From assembly GCA_016202645.1 (NCBI GenBank), contig JACQOF010000003.1, forward strand, positions 32,243 to 96,242: a stretch of 64,000 nt of DNA, given 5' to 3'. Origin of the DNA: a bacterium. Its GTDB lineage: Bacteria; Lindowbacteria; 2-12-FULL-62-27. The notes below the pieces were generated by a model. That model did not search any database. It saw nothing but the letters and a program-made list of their open reading frames with translations, and had not been told where the DNA came from. Positions 1-7,738 of this stretch are shown piece by piece; position 1 is the first letter of the stretch; each line of letters begins with the position of its first letter. The position numbers and the translations under genes are program-made.

Positions 1-906
1 GAGCGTTTTGCCGGCTTCGAAATTGGAAAATTTAAACAGGAAAGAAATCACGCCGGCCAAGGGAGGAAAATCTTTGGCGTTCACAAACAGGCGTTCCACC
101 GCTTCGGCCTCCGGATATCCGAATCCGGTCACGACGTTGTACCCGCGATTTTCGAGACCCGCGATCAGGGTGTCTTCAAGCTGCGTCTGTCCGTTGTAAT
201 AGAACGACCGAAACGCAAGCAGACCGGCCCAGGGCGCGCCCTCCCGGTAATATCCGTTCTTCCGGTACCAGACTGCGTAACTGTCGAACGTCTCGAACAC
301 TTCTCCGCCACTGGGATGAGGGTGGTAGTATCCGAATTCCAGCGGCGGCCGCGGCGGCTGAACCTTCAGATCGTGATACCCGAACTGCGTTTTCAGGATC
401 ATCCGGAGCATGTTCATGCGGTTGACATGGCCGTCGAACTGCCAGTACGTCCTGACCTGATCGTCGTACCAGAGGCCGATGGAGGCATATTCGTCGTCGA
501 GCCCGGCCGTCTGGCCGACCGCGTAAATTTTTGCGCCGCGCCGTTTAGCCGCGCGAAGCGGCGCCGACGGAAATCCGTCCTGCACGTCCGTTGCGATGCG
601 GATGGTGTGAACGTCAAAAAAAATCAGGTCGGCCCGATCAAACTCGTTCTCGTCGTAAATTTCCAAATCAATCAAATCGGCCTTGTTCATCATGGAAATC
701 CGGACGCTGTCCCGGAGGTCGGGGTGAGCCTGGTAAAAGGCCCTAGTCATGGAGGCGATGTCCGTGGAAACATAATTCCCGGCGACAAACAGAACATTGA
801 CGTGCCGGCCATGGTGGCCTTCGTGCGCCTCGGACAGCTGGAAAGGCAATAAGAAATAGGCGATGGGCAATAGGACGGAGAGAACCTGCCGCCGGAGCGC
901 AGTCAT
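1..906 (-). CDS. CobN/HmuS-like metallo-tetrapyrrole chelatase, N-terminal part (runs off window)
   Basis: The frame opens at the ATG at 906 and stays open to base 1, giving about 302 N-terminal residues of a protein whose family usually exceeds 1200. The start overlaps the stop of the upstream DUF2149 gene (ATGA). The protein begins with a signal-peptide-like segment (residues 1-26), after which the mature end would be His-rich (HEGHHGRH). The following sequence (VLFVAGNYVSTDIASM..., IFFDVHTIRIATD, KIYAVGQTAGLDDEYAS, 'YYHP' and a FRSFYYNGQ motif) resembles the N-terminal region of CobN/ChlH-type chelatases. Family knowledge: CobN inserts cobalt in B12 synthesis, but copies beside DUF2149, MotA and DUF2162 genes and a TonB receptor belong to the HmuS type, linked to haem de-metallation. 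The exported location and neighbours favour HmuS over a cobalt-inserting CobN; the catalytic C-terminus is not visible. Confidence 0.8.
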   Translation of the reverse strand, partial: MTALRRQVLSVLLPIAYFLLPFQLSEAHEGHHGRHVNVLFVAGNYVSTDIASMTRAFYQAHPDLRDSVRISMMNKADLIDLEIYDENEFDRADLIFFDVHTIRIATDVQDGFPSAPLRAAKRRGAKIYAVGQTAGLDDEYASIGLWYDDQVRTYWQFDGHVNRMNMLRMILKTQFGYHDLKVQPPRPPLEFGYYHPHPSGGEVFETFDSYAVWYRKNGYYREGAPWAGLLAFRSFYYNGQTQLEDTLIAGLENRGYNVVTGFGYPEAEAVERLFVNAKDFPPLAGVISFLFKFSNFEAGKTL

Positions 907-1253
907 TTTTGCCCCTCCGGAACATAAATCACACGGCCGTCCGCCAGTTTATAGGCGACACCAAGCCGGAGGCCCTGGCCCTGAAGAGACTTGTCGGTCA
1001 CCTTCTGAATTTTGACTTCCTTGCCTTTCTTCACGATCACCTCAAGATTCCCCCGGGCGTCCTGTTTGGTGATCGTGACTTCCGTCTCGGGCGACAGAAG
1101 ATCCATCAGCCGGTAGGCTGACACGAGGGCAAACATGAGTCCGACCGCGAGGACCGTGGCCACGTCAAACAGATTGGCGACCATATCAAGCGGATTGTCA
1201 TCGGCAACGTCTTCGGCGCCCGCCACGCGCCTTCGACCCAGAAATTTCATCAT
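903..1253 (-). CDS. DUF2149 membrane protein (HmuT-like)
   Basis: A 116-aa protein with one clear membrane segment (about residues 30-50, VATVLAVGLMFALVSAYRLM) followed by a small beta-rich domain containing 'EVIVKKGKEVKIQKV' and ending 'GVAYKLADGRVIYVPEG', typical of DUF2149. I chose the ATG at 1253 (MMKFLG...) because it overlaps the stop of the upstream MotA/TolQ gene by four bases (ATGA), matching the other junctions of this operon; a longer frame starting further upstream would run deep into that gene. Its stop overlaps the start of the CobN-like gene. DUF2149 proteins of this layout resemble ExbD (one membrane segment plus periplasmic domain), so with the MotA/TolQ neighbour it may form an energising pair dedicated to the chelatase. 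That role is inferred. Confidence 0.82.
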   Translation of the reverse strand: MMKFLGRRRVAGAEDVADDNPLDMVANLFDVATVLAVGLMFALVSAYRLMDLLSPETEVTITKQDARGNLEVIVKKGKEVKIQKVTDKSLQGQGLRLGVAYKLADGRVIYVPEGQK

Positions 1254-1855
1254 CGCCCGCCGGGTTTTCCCGCCGCAGCCAGTTCGGCGAACAATTCCAT
1301 GGTCCGGCGGTCCTGCGACGTCCATCGGGCCTTGTACTGGGACAACACATAGGCGACGCCCGCGATGAAGAGTCCGACGACGGTCGTGGTAAACGCGATG
1401 ATCAACGCATTGGCCATCTTGTCCATTTCGCCTTCCGCCAAGGCCGCCAATGCCTGGCCCATCGGAATGAGCGTGCCCATGAGCCCGAGCATGGGACTGA
1501 TCCGGACCAGGCGCCGGTGCCGGGCCAGCTCCCAGTTCAGCGCCTCTTCGCGCTCCTGCAGACGGTAGGCAATCTGAATTTCCGCCGAAACGGATGCCGG
1601 GAGATTCTGGATTGATTGCAAAAACCGCCGGACCGCGGGAGACAACGCGGAGAGATCCGCGCCAGTTGAGAGGAACGCGGCGGCCTCGGCCGGCTCGGGG
1701 ATGTTGACCGAGCGGCGTTTTAATCCTTCCGCCAATATCTCACCCATCCGAAAAATGATCACGCCAAACAGGGCGATCAGAATCGCCATGACCGGATAGA
1801 GGAGGGCCTCGGAAATCACATACAGAGCGGACTGCAAAAGGGCCATGAGGTTCAT
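1250..1855 (-). CDS. MotA/TolQ/ExbB-type proton channel protein (HmuU-like)
   Basis: A 201-aa protein with three membrane segments: one near the N-terminus (about 15-35), and two in the second half bounded by 'SPMLGLMGTLIPMG' and 'ALIIAFTTTVVGLFIAGVAYVL', the signature pair of the MotA/TolQ/ExbB channel family. Length fits the family. It is a second copy within the same operon (ExbB is at 10879-11517), so two energy-coupling units are present: one for the outer-membrane receptor and one next to the chelatase. It lies 12 nt after the DUF2162 gene and overlaps the DUF2149 gene by four bases. Coupling of proton flow to the chelatase or to tetrapyrrole movement is inferred from gene order. Confidence 0.9.
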   Translation of the reverse strand: MNLMALLQSALYVISEALLYPVMAILIALFGVIIFRMGEILAEGLKRRSVNIPEPAEAAAFLSTGADLSALSPAVRRFLQSIQNLPASVSAEIQIAYRLQEREEALNWELARHRRLVRISPMLGLMGTLIPMGQALAALAEGEMDKMANALIIAFTTTVVGLFIAGVAYVLSQYKARWTSQDRRTMELFAELAAAGKPGGR

Positions 1856-1867
1856 GGAATGTCCGTG

Positions 1868-2587
1868 TCAGCCGGCCGAAGCCCGACGATGTTTCCGAAA
1901 TCCGGCCCAAAGACCCAGTCCAAAGAGGGCGGCGGCCGGTGCCGCCACCCGGATCAGCTCCCAACCGCTGACGCGGGATCCGGAATTGAGCAGTTCGGAC
2001 AGCGCATAAATCTCTGACGCTTTGGCATACGCCGGCGCCACGGCCAGCGAAAGCAGAAAGTAGGCGGAAACCAACAGACACACAAGTCCCAGCGAATCGG
2101 CGCCCAATCGAAGCCGCGAGCTGCCGAGATAGACCAAGCCAGACAGAACAAAAAACACAATGCCCAGGAGGCCGGCCAGCCGCACGGGTGACAGCGCCGA
2201 CACAAACGCGGCCATCATGACCGACAGCAGAAGTGAGGACACGCAGACGGGGCACGGGGTCACGACCAGCCACGCCGCTCCTTTTTTCAGGCCCCCTTCG
2301 GAAGACCGGGTCCTTAGAAGGCTCCATCCCCAGACGCCCATGCCCAGCGCCATTAATATATGGAGAGAGACGCCGTTTTGAAGCAGGGGATAAACCCAGG
2401 ACTGGACATGCCGGGTCTCCATCGCGCGTCCGGCGACGGCGGCGGCCACAAACACCGCCAGATACAGACCCGCGAGAGCCGTCAATTCCTTCGGCCCAAA
2501 TTTCCCGGCCGCCGCGCCAACCCCGGCCTTCACGGCGAAAAATCCAACGCTAAGACTTACGCCGATCAGAAAAAGTGTTTCATTCAT
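1868..2587 (-). CDS. DUF2162 family polytopic membrane protein (HmuV-like)
   Basis: A 239-aa protein almost entirely made of hydrophobic segments (about seven), opening MNETLFLIGVSLSVGFFAVKAGVG and carrying a conserved 'VTPCPVCVSSLL' Cys-Pro-Cys motif in mid-protein, characteristic of DUF2162 predicted transporters. It sits 8 nt after the PepSY gene and 12 nt before the MotA/TolQ-type gene, in the DUF2162-MotA-DUF2149-CobN order seen in hmu-type haem utilisation loci. The paired cysteines could bind a metal or a haem-like ligand. It could transport the released metal or the de-metallated ring across the inner membrane; no direct evidence for either is in the sequence. Confidence 0.82.
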   Translation of the reverse strand: MNETLFLIGVSLSVGFFAVKAGVGAAAGKFGPKELTALAGLYLAVFVAAAVAGRAMETRHVQSWVYPLLQNGVSLHILMALGMGVWGWSLLRTRSSEGGLKKGAAWLVVTPCPVCVSSLLLSVMMAAFVSALSPVRLAGLLGIVFFVLSGLVYLGSSRLRLGADSLGLVCLLVSAYFLLSLAVAPAYAKASEIYALSELLNSGSRVSGWELIRVAAPAAALFGLGLWAGFRKHRRASAG

Positions 2588-2595
2588 TGGAATCC

Positions 2596-4173
2596 CTATC
2601 CTCTGGGAACCATGCGTTGCCTGCCGCCGACCCCGGAAGGTTCAGCCGCCTCAACGCCGTTCGTTTTTTTCCGCCTGAAATAGGGGAAATACAGCAACGT
2701 GCCGGCCACAACCGCCAAAAACGTCAAAATTCCGGAAATGATGATTCCAGGATTGCCGATGCGGCTCCGATTCACATACGAGAACACGTGAACTTCGTAG
2801 AACGAATAGAACAAACTATTGTGGATGTTGCGGCGCGCCAGAATCTGCCCGGTCACAGGTGAAATATAAATTCGGGTCCGCTTCCAGTTCGTAAAATTCA
2901 CCCGGTAGACCGGCAATTCCCCGAAGTAATCATAGCCCTTCTGATACTGCCCTGTGACCCACTCAACGTCCCGAACATCTCCCGGTCCGTCGAAATCCCG
3001 TTGCGCGATGACCCGCGCGTCGTCCTCCGTCAATCGCTGTAACCTGCGGCCCGTCTCCGCGCTGAAGATGTACGGATCCGAATCACCCCGGATGCGAACC
3101 CTATACACGGGCCGAGCTTCCAGTCCGTGGCCGTGCAAAACAACGTCCTCAATTCGTGGTGCATCCAGCGCCGCCGCTGATTGCCGCAAAAGTTCCGGCA
3201 CTTGCCAGGGCATGATGCGCACCGCCGCGGTCGAGAGGGGCGGCAAGGGCGTTCGTATCCGGTGGACGATTTCATCCGGAGGCGGATCGGACTTTAGCAT
3301 GCGGCTTTCGGCCACGCCACCCATGTTGCGGTTGGTGATCAGCGTAAATGCGATGCCGCCGACGATCCAGATCAGGACCTGGGCGGCCACCGCCCAGCCA
3401 AGCCAGACATGCGTTTTTCTCCAGATTGAATTCGCCTCCGCGGATTTCGAAAGATACGAACGCCAGAGAAACATGCCGGCGAGGACGGACACCAGCGACA
3501 GGACACTGAAAAACAAAACGCCCGGGTTGAATTGGAGTTCGGGATTGACCCAGGCGAAAATATGGAGGTTCCAAATCAGCGAGAAGGCGCTCATGTAGAC
3601 GTTCCGCCGGGAGATGATTTTCCCGGTGTACGGCGAAATGTACAGGCGCGTCTTTTTTGGGTTTGAAAAATTGACCCGATACACGGGCAGGTCCAGTCCG
3701 TAATCGCGCCCCTTCTGATGCCGGCGATAAATCCACTCGACGCTGGTCACACCGCCTTCATCCGTATAATCCAGCCGGGCGATTTCGGCCGCCTCGGTTT
3801 CAGAAAACCGGGAGATCACACGTTCGGACGCGGCGTCGATCAATGCGGGCGTGTCGCTTCGCGCAAAGCGGACCAGGTAGACCGAGCGGCCGCTTAGGGG
3901 ATGATTGAAAAATTGGATGTCTCGAATTTCTCCGGAAACGCCGGAGTCCGTTCCCAGGATTGAAGGGACACGGGAGGGATCCAGCCGGGCCGACTCGAAC
4001 GAAACCGGCGGCGATTCAAATCCGCGGCTTTCATACTGGCCGTTCATCTCATCCCGCGGGAGGAGCGCGAATCCCACGCCGGTGACAATCCAGATGACCA
4101 CCGGGATCAACACGACCAAGCCCAGCCAATAATGGATCTTCCGCCAATTGGCTTTGAGCGGCACCGGACTCAA
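2596..4173 (-). CDS. PepSY-associated membrane protein with two tandem copies
   Basis: A 525-aa protein consisting of two clearly homologous halves. Each half opens with a membrane segment after 'WRK(I/T)H(Y/V)WLG', carries a periplasmic PepSY-like region ending in '(L)PVYRVNF(S/T)N..K(K/R)TR(L/I)YISP(Y/V)TG', then a His-containing segment ('NLHIFAWVN' and 'EVHVFSYVN') and a closing membrane helix. Four or more membrane segments result. PepSY membrane proteins in iron/haem uptake loci are often ferric-chelate or flavin-linked reductases; the paired membrane histidines (HYWLG, LHIF / HVWLG, VHVF) would suit haem binding. Its stop lies 8 nt before DUF2162, and its start overlaps the end of the upstream permease gene by four bases. 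A transmembrane redox role that supports the chelatase is inferred. Confidence 0.85.
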   Translation of the reverse strand: MSPVPLKANWRKIHYWLGLVVLIPVVIWIVTGVGFALLPRDEMNGQYESRGFESPPVSFESARLDPSRVPSILGTDSGVSGEIRDIQFFNHPLSGRSVYLVRFARSDTPALIDAASERVISRFSETEAAEIARLDYTDEGGVTSVEWIYRRHQKGRDYGLDLPVYRVNFSNPKKTRLYISPYTGKIISRRNVYMSAFSLIWNLHIFAWVNPELQFNPGVLFFSVLSLVSVLAGMFLWRSYLSKSAEANSIWRKTHVWLGWAVAAQVLIWIVGGIAFTLITNRNMGGVAESRMLKSDPPPDEIVHRIRTPLPPLSTAAVRIMPWQVPELLRQSAAALDAPRIEDVVLHGHGLEARPVYRVRIRGDSDPYIFSAETGRRLQRLTEDDARVIAQRDFDGPGDVRDVEWVTGQYQKGYDYFGELPVYRVNFTNWKRTRIYISPVTGQILARRNIHNSLFYSFYEVHVFSYVNRSRIGNPGIIISGILTFLAVVAGTLLYFPYFRRKKTNGVEAAEPSGVGGRQRMVPRG

Positions 4174-5600
4174 GCCTCCAGCCCCATCACCTTCAAACGG
4201 CGCATGCCCCCCAAGGCAAATCCGAGAGCGAGGATGGACAGGAGGGCCGCGCCGGGCAAGATACGTCTGCCCATGGACAAGACAGATTCTTCTCGGAACT
4301 CAAACGCCGGCAGAGCGTCCAAGTCTGACACCGTCACCAGTTCCTGTTTAAAAATCTTCGGTTCGAGAAGCTCCTTCATCCGCGCCTGATAGACCAGGGC
4401 CTGGTCTTCAAACCTGTTGTGCCTGGCGATACCGGTTCCGGCGATGTCGTTTAATCCTTCCTGCAGAACCAGGGCCGGCGAAAGAAAGGCCATGCGGAGC
4501 TGGAGGGTTTGCCGACGGCGCAATTCGGACTCATGGGCGTCGACCAGCGTGTTGAGCTCACGGTCGGTCAGTTTCTGCACGGCGAAATATTTATTGAAAA
4601 ACTGTTTGAAGTCCGGAATGTCATGGCCTGGCTCAAGGTAGAACCGTTCCAGAACCTTGTCGCCGCCAGCGTTGATCCGATTGCCGACATCCCGTGCCGC
4701 GACGGCAAGATTCACCCGGGAGGGCGGAGGCGCCAGTATCCCCAGAAGCGTCCCCATCACCGATGGCAGAACCAAGACCAACGTCAACCAAGCTCCGGCC
4801 AGCACCGTCGCATTGTACACCGCCGACCGGCCCAGGCCGTTGACCCAAATGCTGAGCGACATCCAAAACGCCAGATAGGCCAGAAGCAGAAACAGGGTCA
4901 GTCCAAACTCGCCGGGGAATTTGGCCACGGAAACGCCCGCGAGGAAAAGGCCGATCCCCAAAGACGACGCCGATACGCCCCAGAGGAGGAGCAATCGCGC
5001 CGCCGCTCTCGACAGCGCCAGATGCGCCAGGCCCGTTGTCTGGGACAAAACCAAGGGCAAAATTCCCCGGTCCCGGTCGCCGGCGACGATCCCAAAACCC
5101 AGCGCGAGGGCCAGGAGGGGGAGAAGGTAGACCATCACAAAAGCGGCGTCAAACCCTCCCACCTGGAGATTCAAGGGATTTTCGATGTCCTGGGAAAAAT
5201 AATTCCGGCCCTCCCAGAATTGGGCCCGGTTCAACAGGTTCAGCCGCGCCACTCCGTTCAACAAGTCGCTCTGGCCGATGGACAACGGCGCAAGGGGCGC
5301 CGGCGGAAGAACCGCCTGCCGGCTGCCCGAATACAACGAAAAAACTGACGTGGTGCGGGGGTCGTCCTCTCCCGGAGGCAATTTCTCCCGGCCGGTTTCC
5401 AGGGATTCAAACCGCGCGCGAGTGTTGGCAAATTTTTCCGCGTCTTTCGCCATCAGAAACCGGCCTTGTTTGTCCAAACGTTCCGATGCGGTCTGTCCTC
5501 CAAACACGCCCACAATCAGGAGGACAGCGGCCGCGGCGAGAGCCGGAATCGTGGCGGCTTCTCGCCATGTCCGTTTCAGTTCAATCCGAAAGAGCCGCAT
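4170..5600 (-). CDS. ABC-2 type permease, DUF3526 family (second of pair)
   Basis: A 476-aa integral membrane protein: an N-terminal membrane segment after 'LFRIELKRTWREA', a large extracytoplasmic loop (about residues 35-155), a block of five or six membrane segments ('VMVYLLPLLALALGFGIVAGDRDRG' is the typical DUF3526/ABC-2 stretch), a further cytoplasmic or periplasmic domain and one last membrane helix. It is homologous to the preceding permease at 5611-7026 and the two together with the ATPase at 7028-7729 form one ABC transporter. It lies 10 nt after its partner and overlaps the PepSY gene by four bases. DUF3526 transporters are frequent beside TonB-dependent receptors; their substrate is not established. 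Confidence 0.85.
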   Translation of the reverse strand: MRLFRIELKRTWREAATIPALAAAAVLLIVGVFGGQTASERLDKQGRFLMAKDAEKFANTRARFESLETGREKLPPGEDDPRTTSVFSLYSGSRQAVLPPAPLAPLSIGQSDLLNGVARLNLLNRAQFWEGRNYFSQDIENPLNLQVGGFDAAFVMVYLLPLLALALGFGIVAGDRDRGILPLVLSQTTGLAHLALSRAAARLLLLWGVSASSLGIGLFLAGVSVAKFPGEFGLTLFLLLAYLAFWMSLSIWVNGLGRSAVYNATVLAGAWLTLVLVLPSVMGTLLGILAPPPSRVNLAVAARDVGNRINAGGDKVLERFYLEPGHDIPDFKQFFNKYFAVQKLTDRELNTLVDAHESELRRRQTLQLRMAFLSPALVLQEGLNDIAGTGIARHNRFEDQALVYQARMKELLEPKIFKQELVTVSDLDALPAFEFREESVLSMGRRILPGAALLSILALGFALGGMRRLKVMGLEA

Positions 5601-5610
5601 CGGTTGGCGA

Positions 5611-7026
5611 TCAGTCGACGTTCAAACGGCGCGCGGAGTTTCGCATGAACCAGAGGCCCGCCATCAGCCATGCCGAGAGCATCGCCAGGGACCTCCAAGC
5701 CTGGCCGATCGCATGATCGACCCCGAACGATGGATACTCAAACGCCGGCATGGACGCCCAGAGATCCGGCCCGCCGCGGTAATCCGAGTCCCATTTTTCC
5801 TGGCGTTTGGCGTTCCGGAGGACATCATCATTCAAGCGCCGAATAAAAGCGCGGCGATACTGTTCCGCCTTGAAGGCGAAATCCCGATGGACCGACAGAT
5901 CCGTGCCGGCCAACGCCATGGACGCCAGGCGCAAAGGCTGGAGGGGTGATGCCAGACCCGTAACCAAGTGCAGATCCCTCTGTCTTTCGAGAATGCCGAA
6001 GAGTTCCGAAAATCTCCTGTCAAAAATCTGGTCTCCGTGCCGTTCTCCCTCGATGAGACGAATTCCGCTGAAGGACACCGGCAACTCCTCGATCGTCTTG
6101 GCCCCGTAGAGCCGGAGTGCGTTTGCCTTGTCCAATTTCATTGAATCCGGCCTCTGGGTTTCTTTTGAGATCTGATCGGAAAATTCCGCGGCGAGGGGCG
6201 TTGGGGAGACCGCCTTGGACAGCGCCACGGCGAATCGCGGCACAAGAACGCAGGCGGCGAGCCATATTCCCAGCAACGCGAGCAGGGTGTTCCGTGGTTT
6301 GGTCATCCTCGCCGAAACTCCCAAAACCACGGCAATCCAGAAAGCGATATAGAACGCGTAGGCGAGACTGAGCCACCCCAGACGCAGGAGAACGTCCATA
6401 CGGGTGCCAGGCTCGGCCAGAAACAGGGACGCGGCGATGGCCGCGGTCCAGGGCAGAATCGTCCAGACCAGCAACGCGCGAAGGAATCCCATCCATTTCC
6501 CCCACGCCAGAATTTCCGGAGAGACTCCCTGACTCAACGCCAATTTCAGCACGCGGCTCTCCCGTTCGCCAGAGAACGACGCGTAAGAAAGGAAGATAAT
6601 CAGCAGCGGCGCGATGACCTGCAAAATAAACGCGGGACTCAATTCTCCGAACCTCTGCATCACGCCGGCGTCCATGGCCGGGCGGTATTTGAAGTCATTC
6701 TGTTTGTGAGCTTCGAGCCACACGGTGGCCCCGACCCAAGGCTCGATGCCGCGGTCAAAGACGGCCAGGGCCTGCGCGGGCTTGAAGGCGTAGACTCCGT
6801 AATGAGCGGCGCTGTGCGGGTTCTTGATACCCTGTTCCAGAAACTGCCGGCGATTGTCGGCCCATGCCGCGGAGCGTTCCTGGCCCAGCCGGAGGGCATA
6901 CCGGCCGCCGGCGAAGGCCGACGCGAGGGTCAGGATTAGGAAGACCCACCCCAGAACGCGGGCGCGCCCGTCTCTTCTTAACGATTCGCCCTCGCGGGCG
7001 GCGATGACGCGCAGGATTACCGGCAC
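5611..7026 (-). CDS. ABC-2 type permease, DUF3526 family (first of pair)
   Basis: A 471-aa membrane protein with the same plan as its neighbour: N-terminal membrane helix (about 25-45), long soluble loop (50-150), then the block starting 'ILQVIAPLLIIFLSYASFSGERESRVLKLALSQG', which is the DUF3526/ABC-2 core, several more helices, a soluble region (about 260-410), and a C-terminal helix near 'AWRSLAMLSAWLMAGLWFM'. It starts one nucleotide after the ATPase gene ends and is separated from the second permease by 10 nt, so the three genes are co-translated. The two permeases probably form a heterodimer driven by the single ATPase. Confidence 0.85.
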   Translation of the reverse strand: MPVILRVIAAREGESLRRDGRARVLGWVFLILTLASAFAGGRYALRLGQERSAAWADNRRQFLEQGIKNPHSAAHYGVYAFKPAQALAVFDRGIEPWVGATVWLEAHKQNDFKYRPAMDAGVMQRFGELSPAFILQVIAPLLIIFLSYASFSGERESRVLKLALSQGVSPEILAWGKWMGFLRALLVWTILPWTAAIAASLFLAEPGTRMDVLLRLGWLSLAYAFYIAFWIAVVLGVSARMTKPRNTLLALLGIWLAACVLVPRFAVALSKAVSPTPLAAEFSDQISKETQRPDSMKLDKANALRLYGAKTIEELPVSFSGIRLIEGERHGDQIFDRRFSELFGILERQRDLHLVTGLASPLQPLRLASMALAGTDLSVHRDFAFKAEQYRRAFIRRLNDDVLRNAKRQEKWDSDYRGGPDLWASMPAFEYPSFGVDHAIGQAWRSLAMLSAWLMAGLWFMRNSARRLNVD

Positions 7027-7027
7027 T

Positions 7028-7729
7028 TCAGTTCGCCATGTGATCGAGATAGATTTTTTCCAATTCGGAATGCCCGAGTTTCTCGGTATCGAGGACGGTG
7101 TTCATCTTTCCCTCCCGCATGATTCCCACGCGGTGTCCGCTTTCCTTGGCCCTGAAGAGGTCGTGCGTGGCCATCAGGACCGCGATTCCCTGATCGCCGA
7201 GTTTCCGGAGCAGGAGGCTAAACTCGTTGCTCGCCTTGGGATCAAGGCCGGATGTGGGCTCGTCCAACATGAGCGCCCGCGCGCGCTTGCTGAGCGCCAG
7301 CGCGATCCCGACTTTCTGACGCATGCCTTTGCTGTACGTGCCGACGGGCCGCCCGTGTGCCTCGTCCTGCAGTCCCGCGTCCCGCAGAAAAGCGCTTAAG
7401 TCACCCGGGGCGTAGTCGAATCCGGCCAAGGCGCTGAAGTATCCAAGATTTTCCGTGCCGGTCATCGAGGAATAAAAATTCACCTGTTCCGGAATATAGG
7501 CGATGAGCCGCCGCGCCTCCAGAGGGTTCTTTGCCACCTCGCGCCCGTCGACGAAGGCCTGGCCGCCGGTGGGTTCGACAAAATGGAGGAACAGATGGAT
7601 GGTCGTGGTTTTCCCGGCGCCGTTTGCGCCCAGGAGACAGAACACTTCCCCTTCCTTGACCTTGAGATCCAATCCATCCAACGCGAGCACGTCGCCGTAC
7701 CGTTTTGTTAGGCTTTTAGCTTCGAGCAT
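7028..7729 (-). CDS. ABC transporter ATP-binding protein
   Basis: A 233-aa nucleotide-binding subunit. Visible motifs in order: Walker A 'GANGAGKTTT' (about 34-43), Q-loop in 'PEQVNFYSS', a degenerate signature 'YSKGMRQKV', Walker B 'ALMLDEPTSGLD', and the H-loop His in 'ATHDLF'. Length and motif spacing are normal. It sits between the TonB-dependent receptor (9 nt away) and the two DUF3526 permeases (1 nt), so it almost certainly powers them. The class (ABC-2 permease with a separate ATPase) is usually an exporter or a system acting on a periplasmic substrate; no periplasmic binding protein is encoded here, so a classical importer is less likely. Confidence 0.93.
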   Translation of the reverse strand: MLEAKSLTKRYGDVLALDGLDLKVKEGEVFCLLGANGAGKTTTIHLFLHFVEPTGGQAFVDGREVAKNPLEARRLIAYIPEQVNFYSSMTGTENLGYFSALAGFDYAPGDLSAFLRDAGLQDEAHGRPVGTYSKGMRQKVGIALALSKRARALMLDEPTSGLDPKASNEFSLLLRKLGDQGIAVLMATHDLFRAKESGHRVGIMREGKMNTVLDTEKLGHSELEKIYLDHMAN

Positions 7730-7738
7730 GCGAATTCC

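Noticed and set aside
5611-7729. Classical haem ABC importer (HmuTUV of the BtuCD type)
   Set aside because: The permeases are DUF3526/ABC-2 type and there is no periplasmic binding protein; the importer model does not fit.
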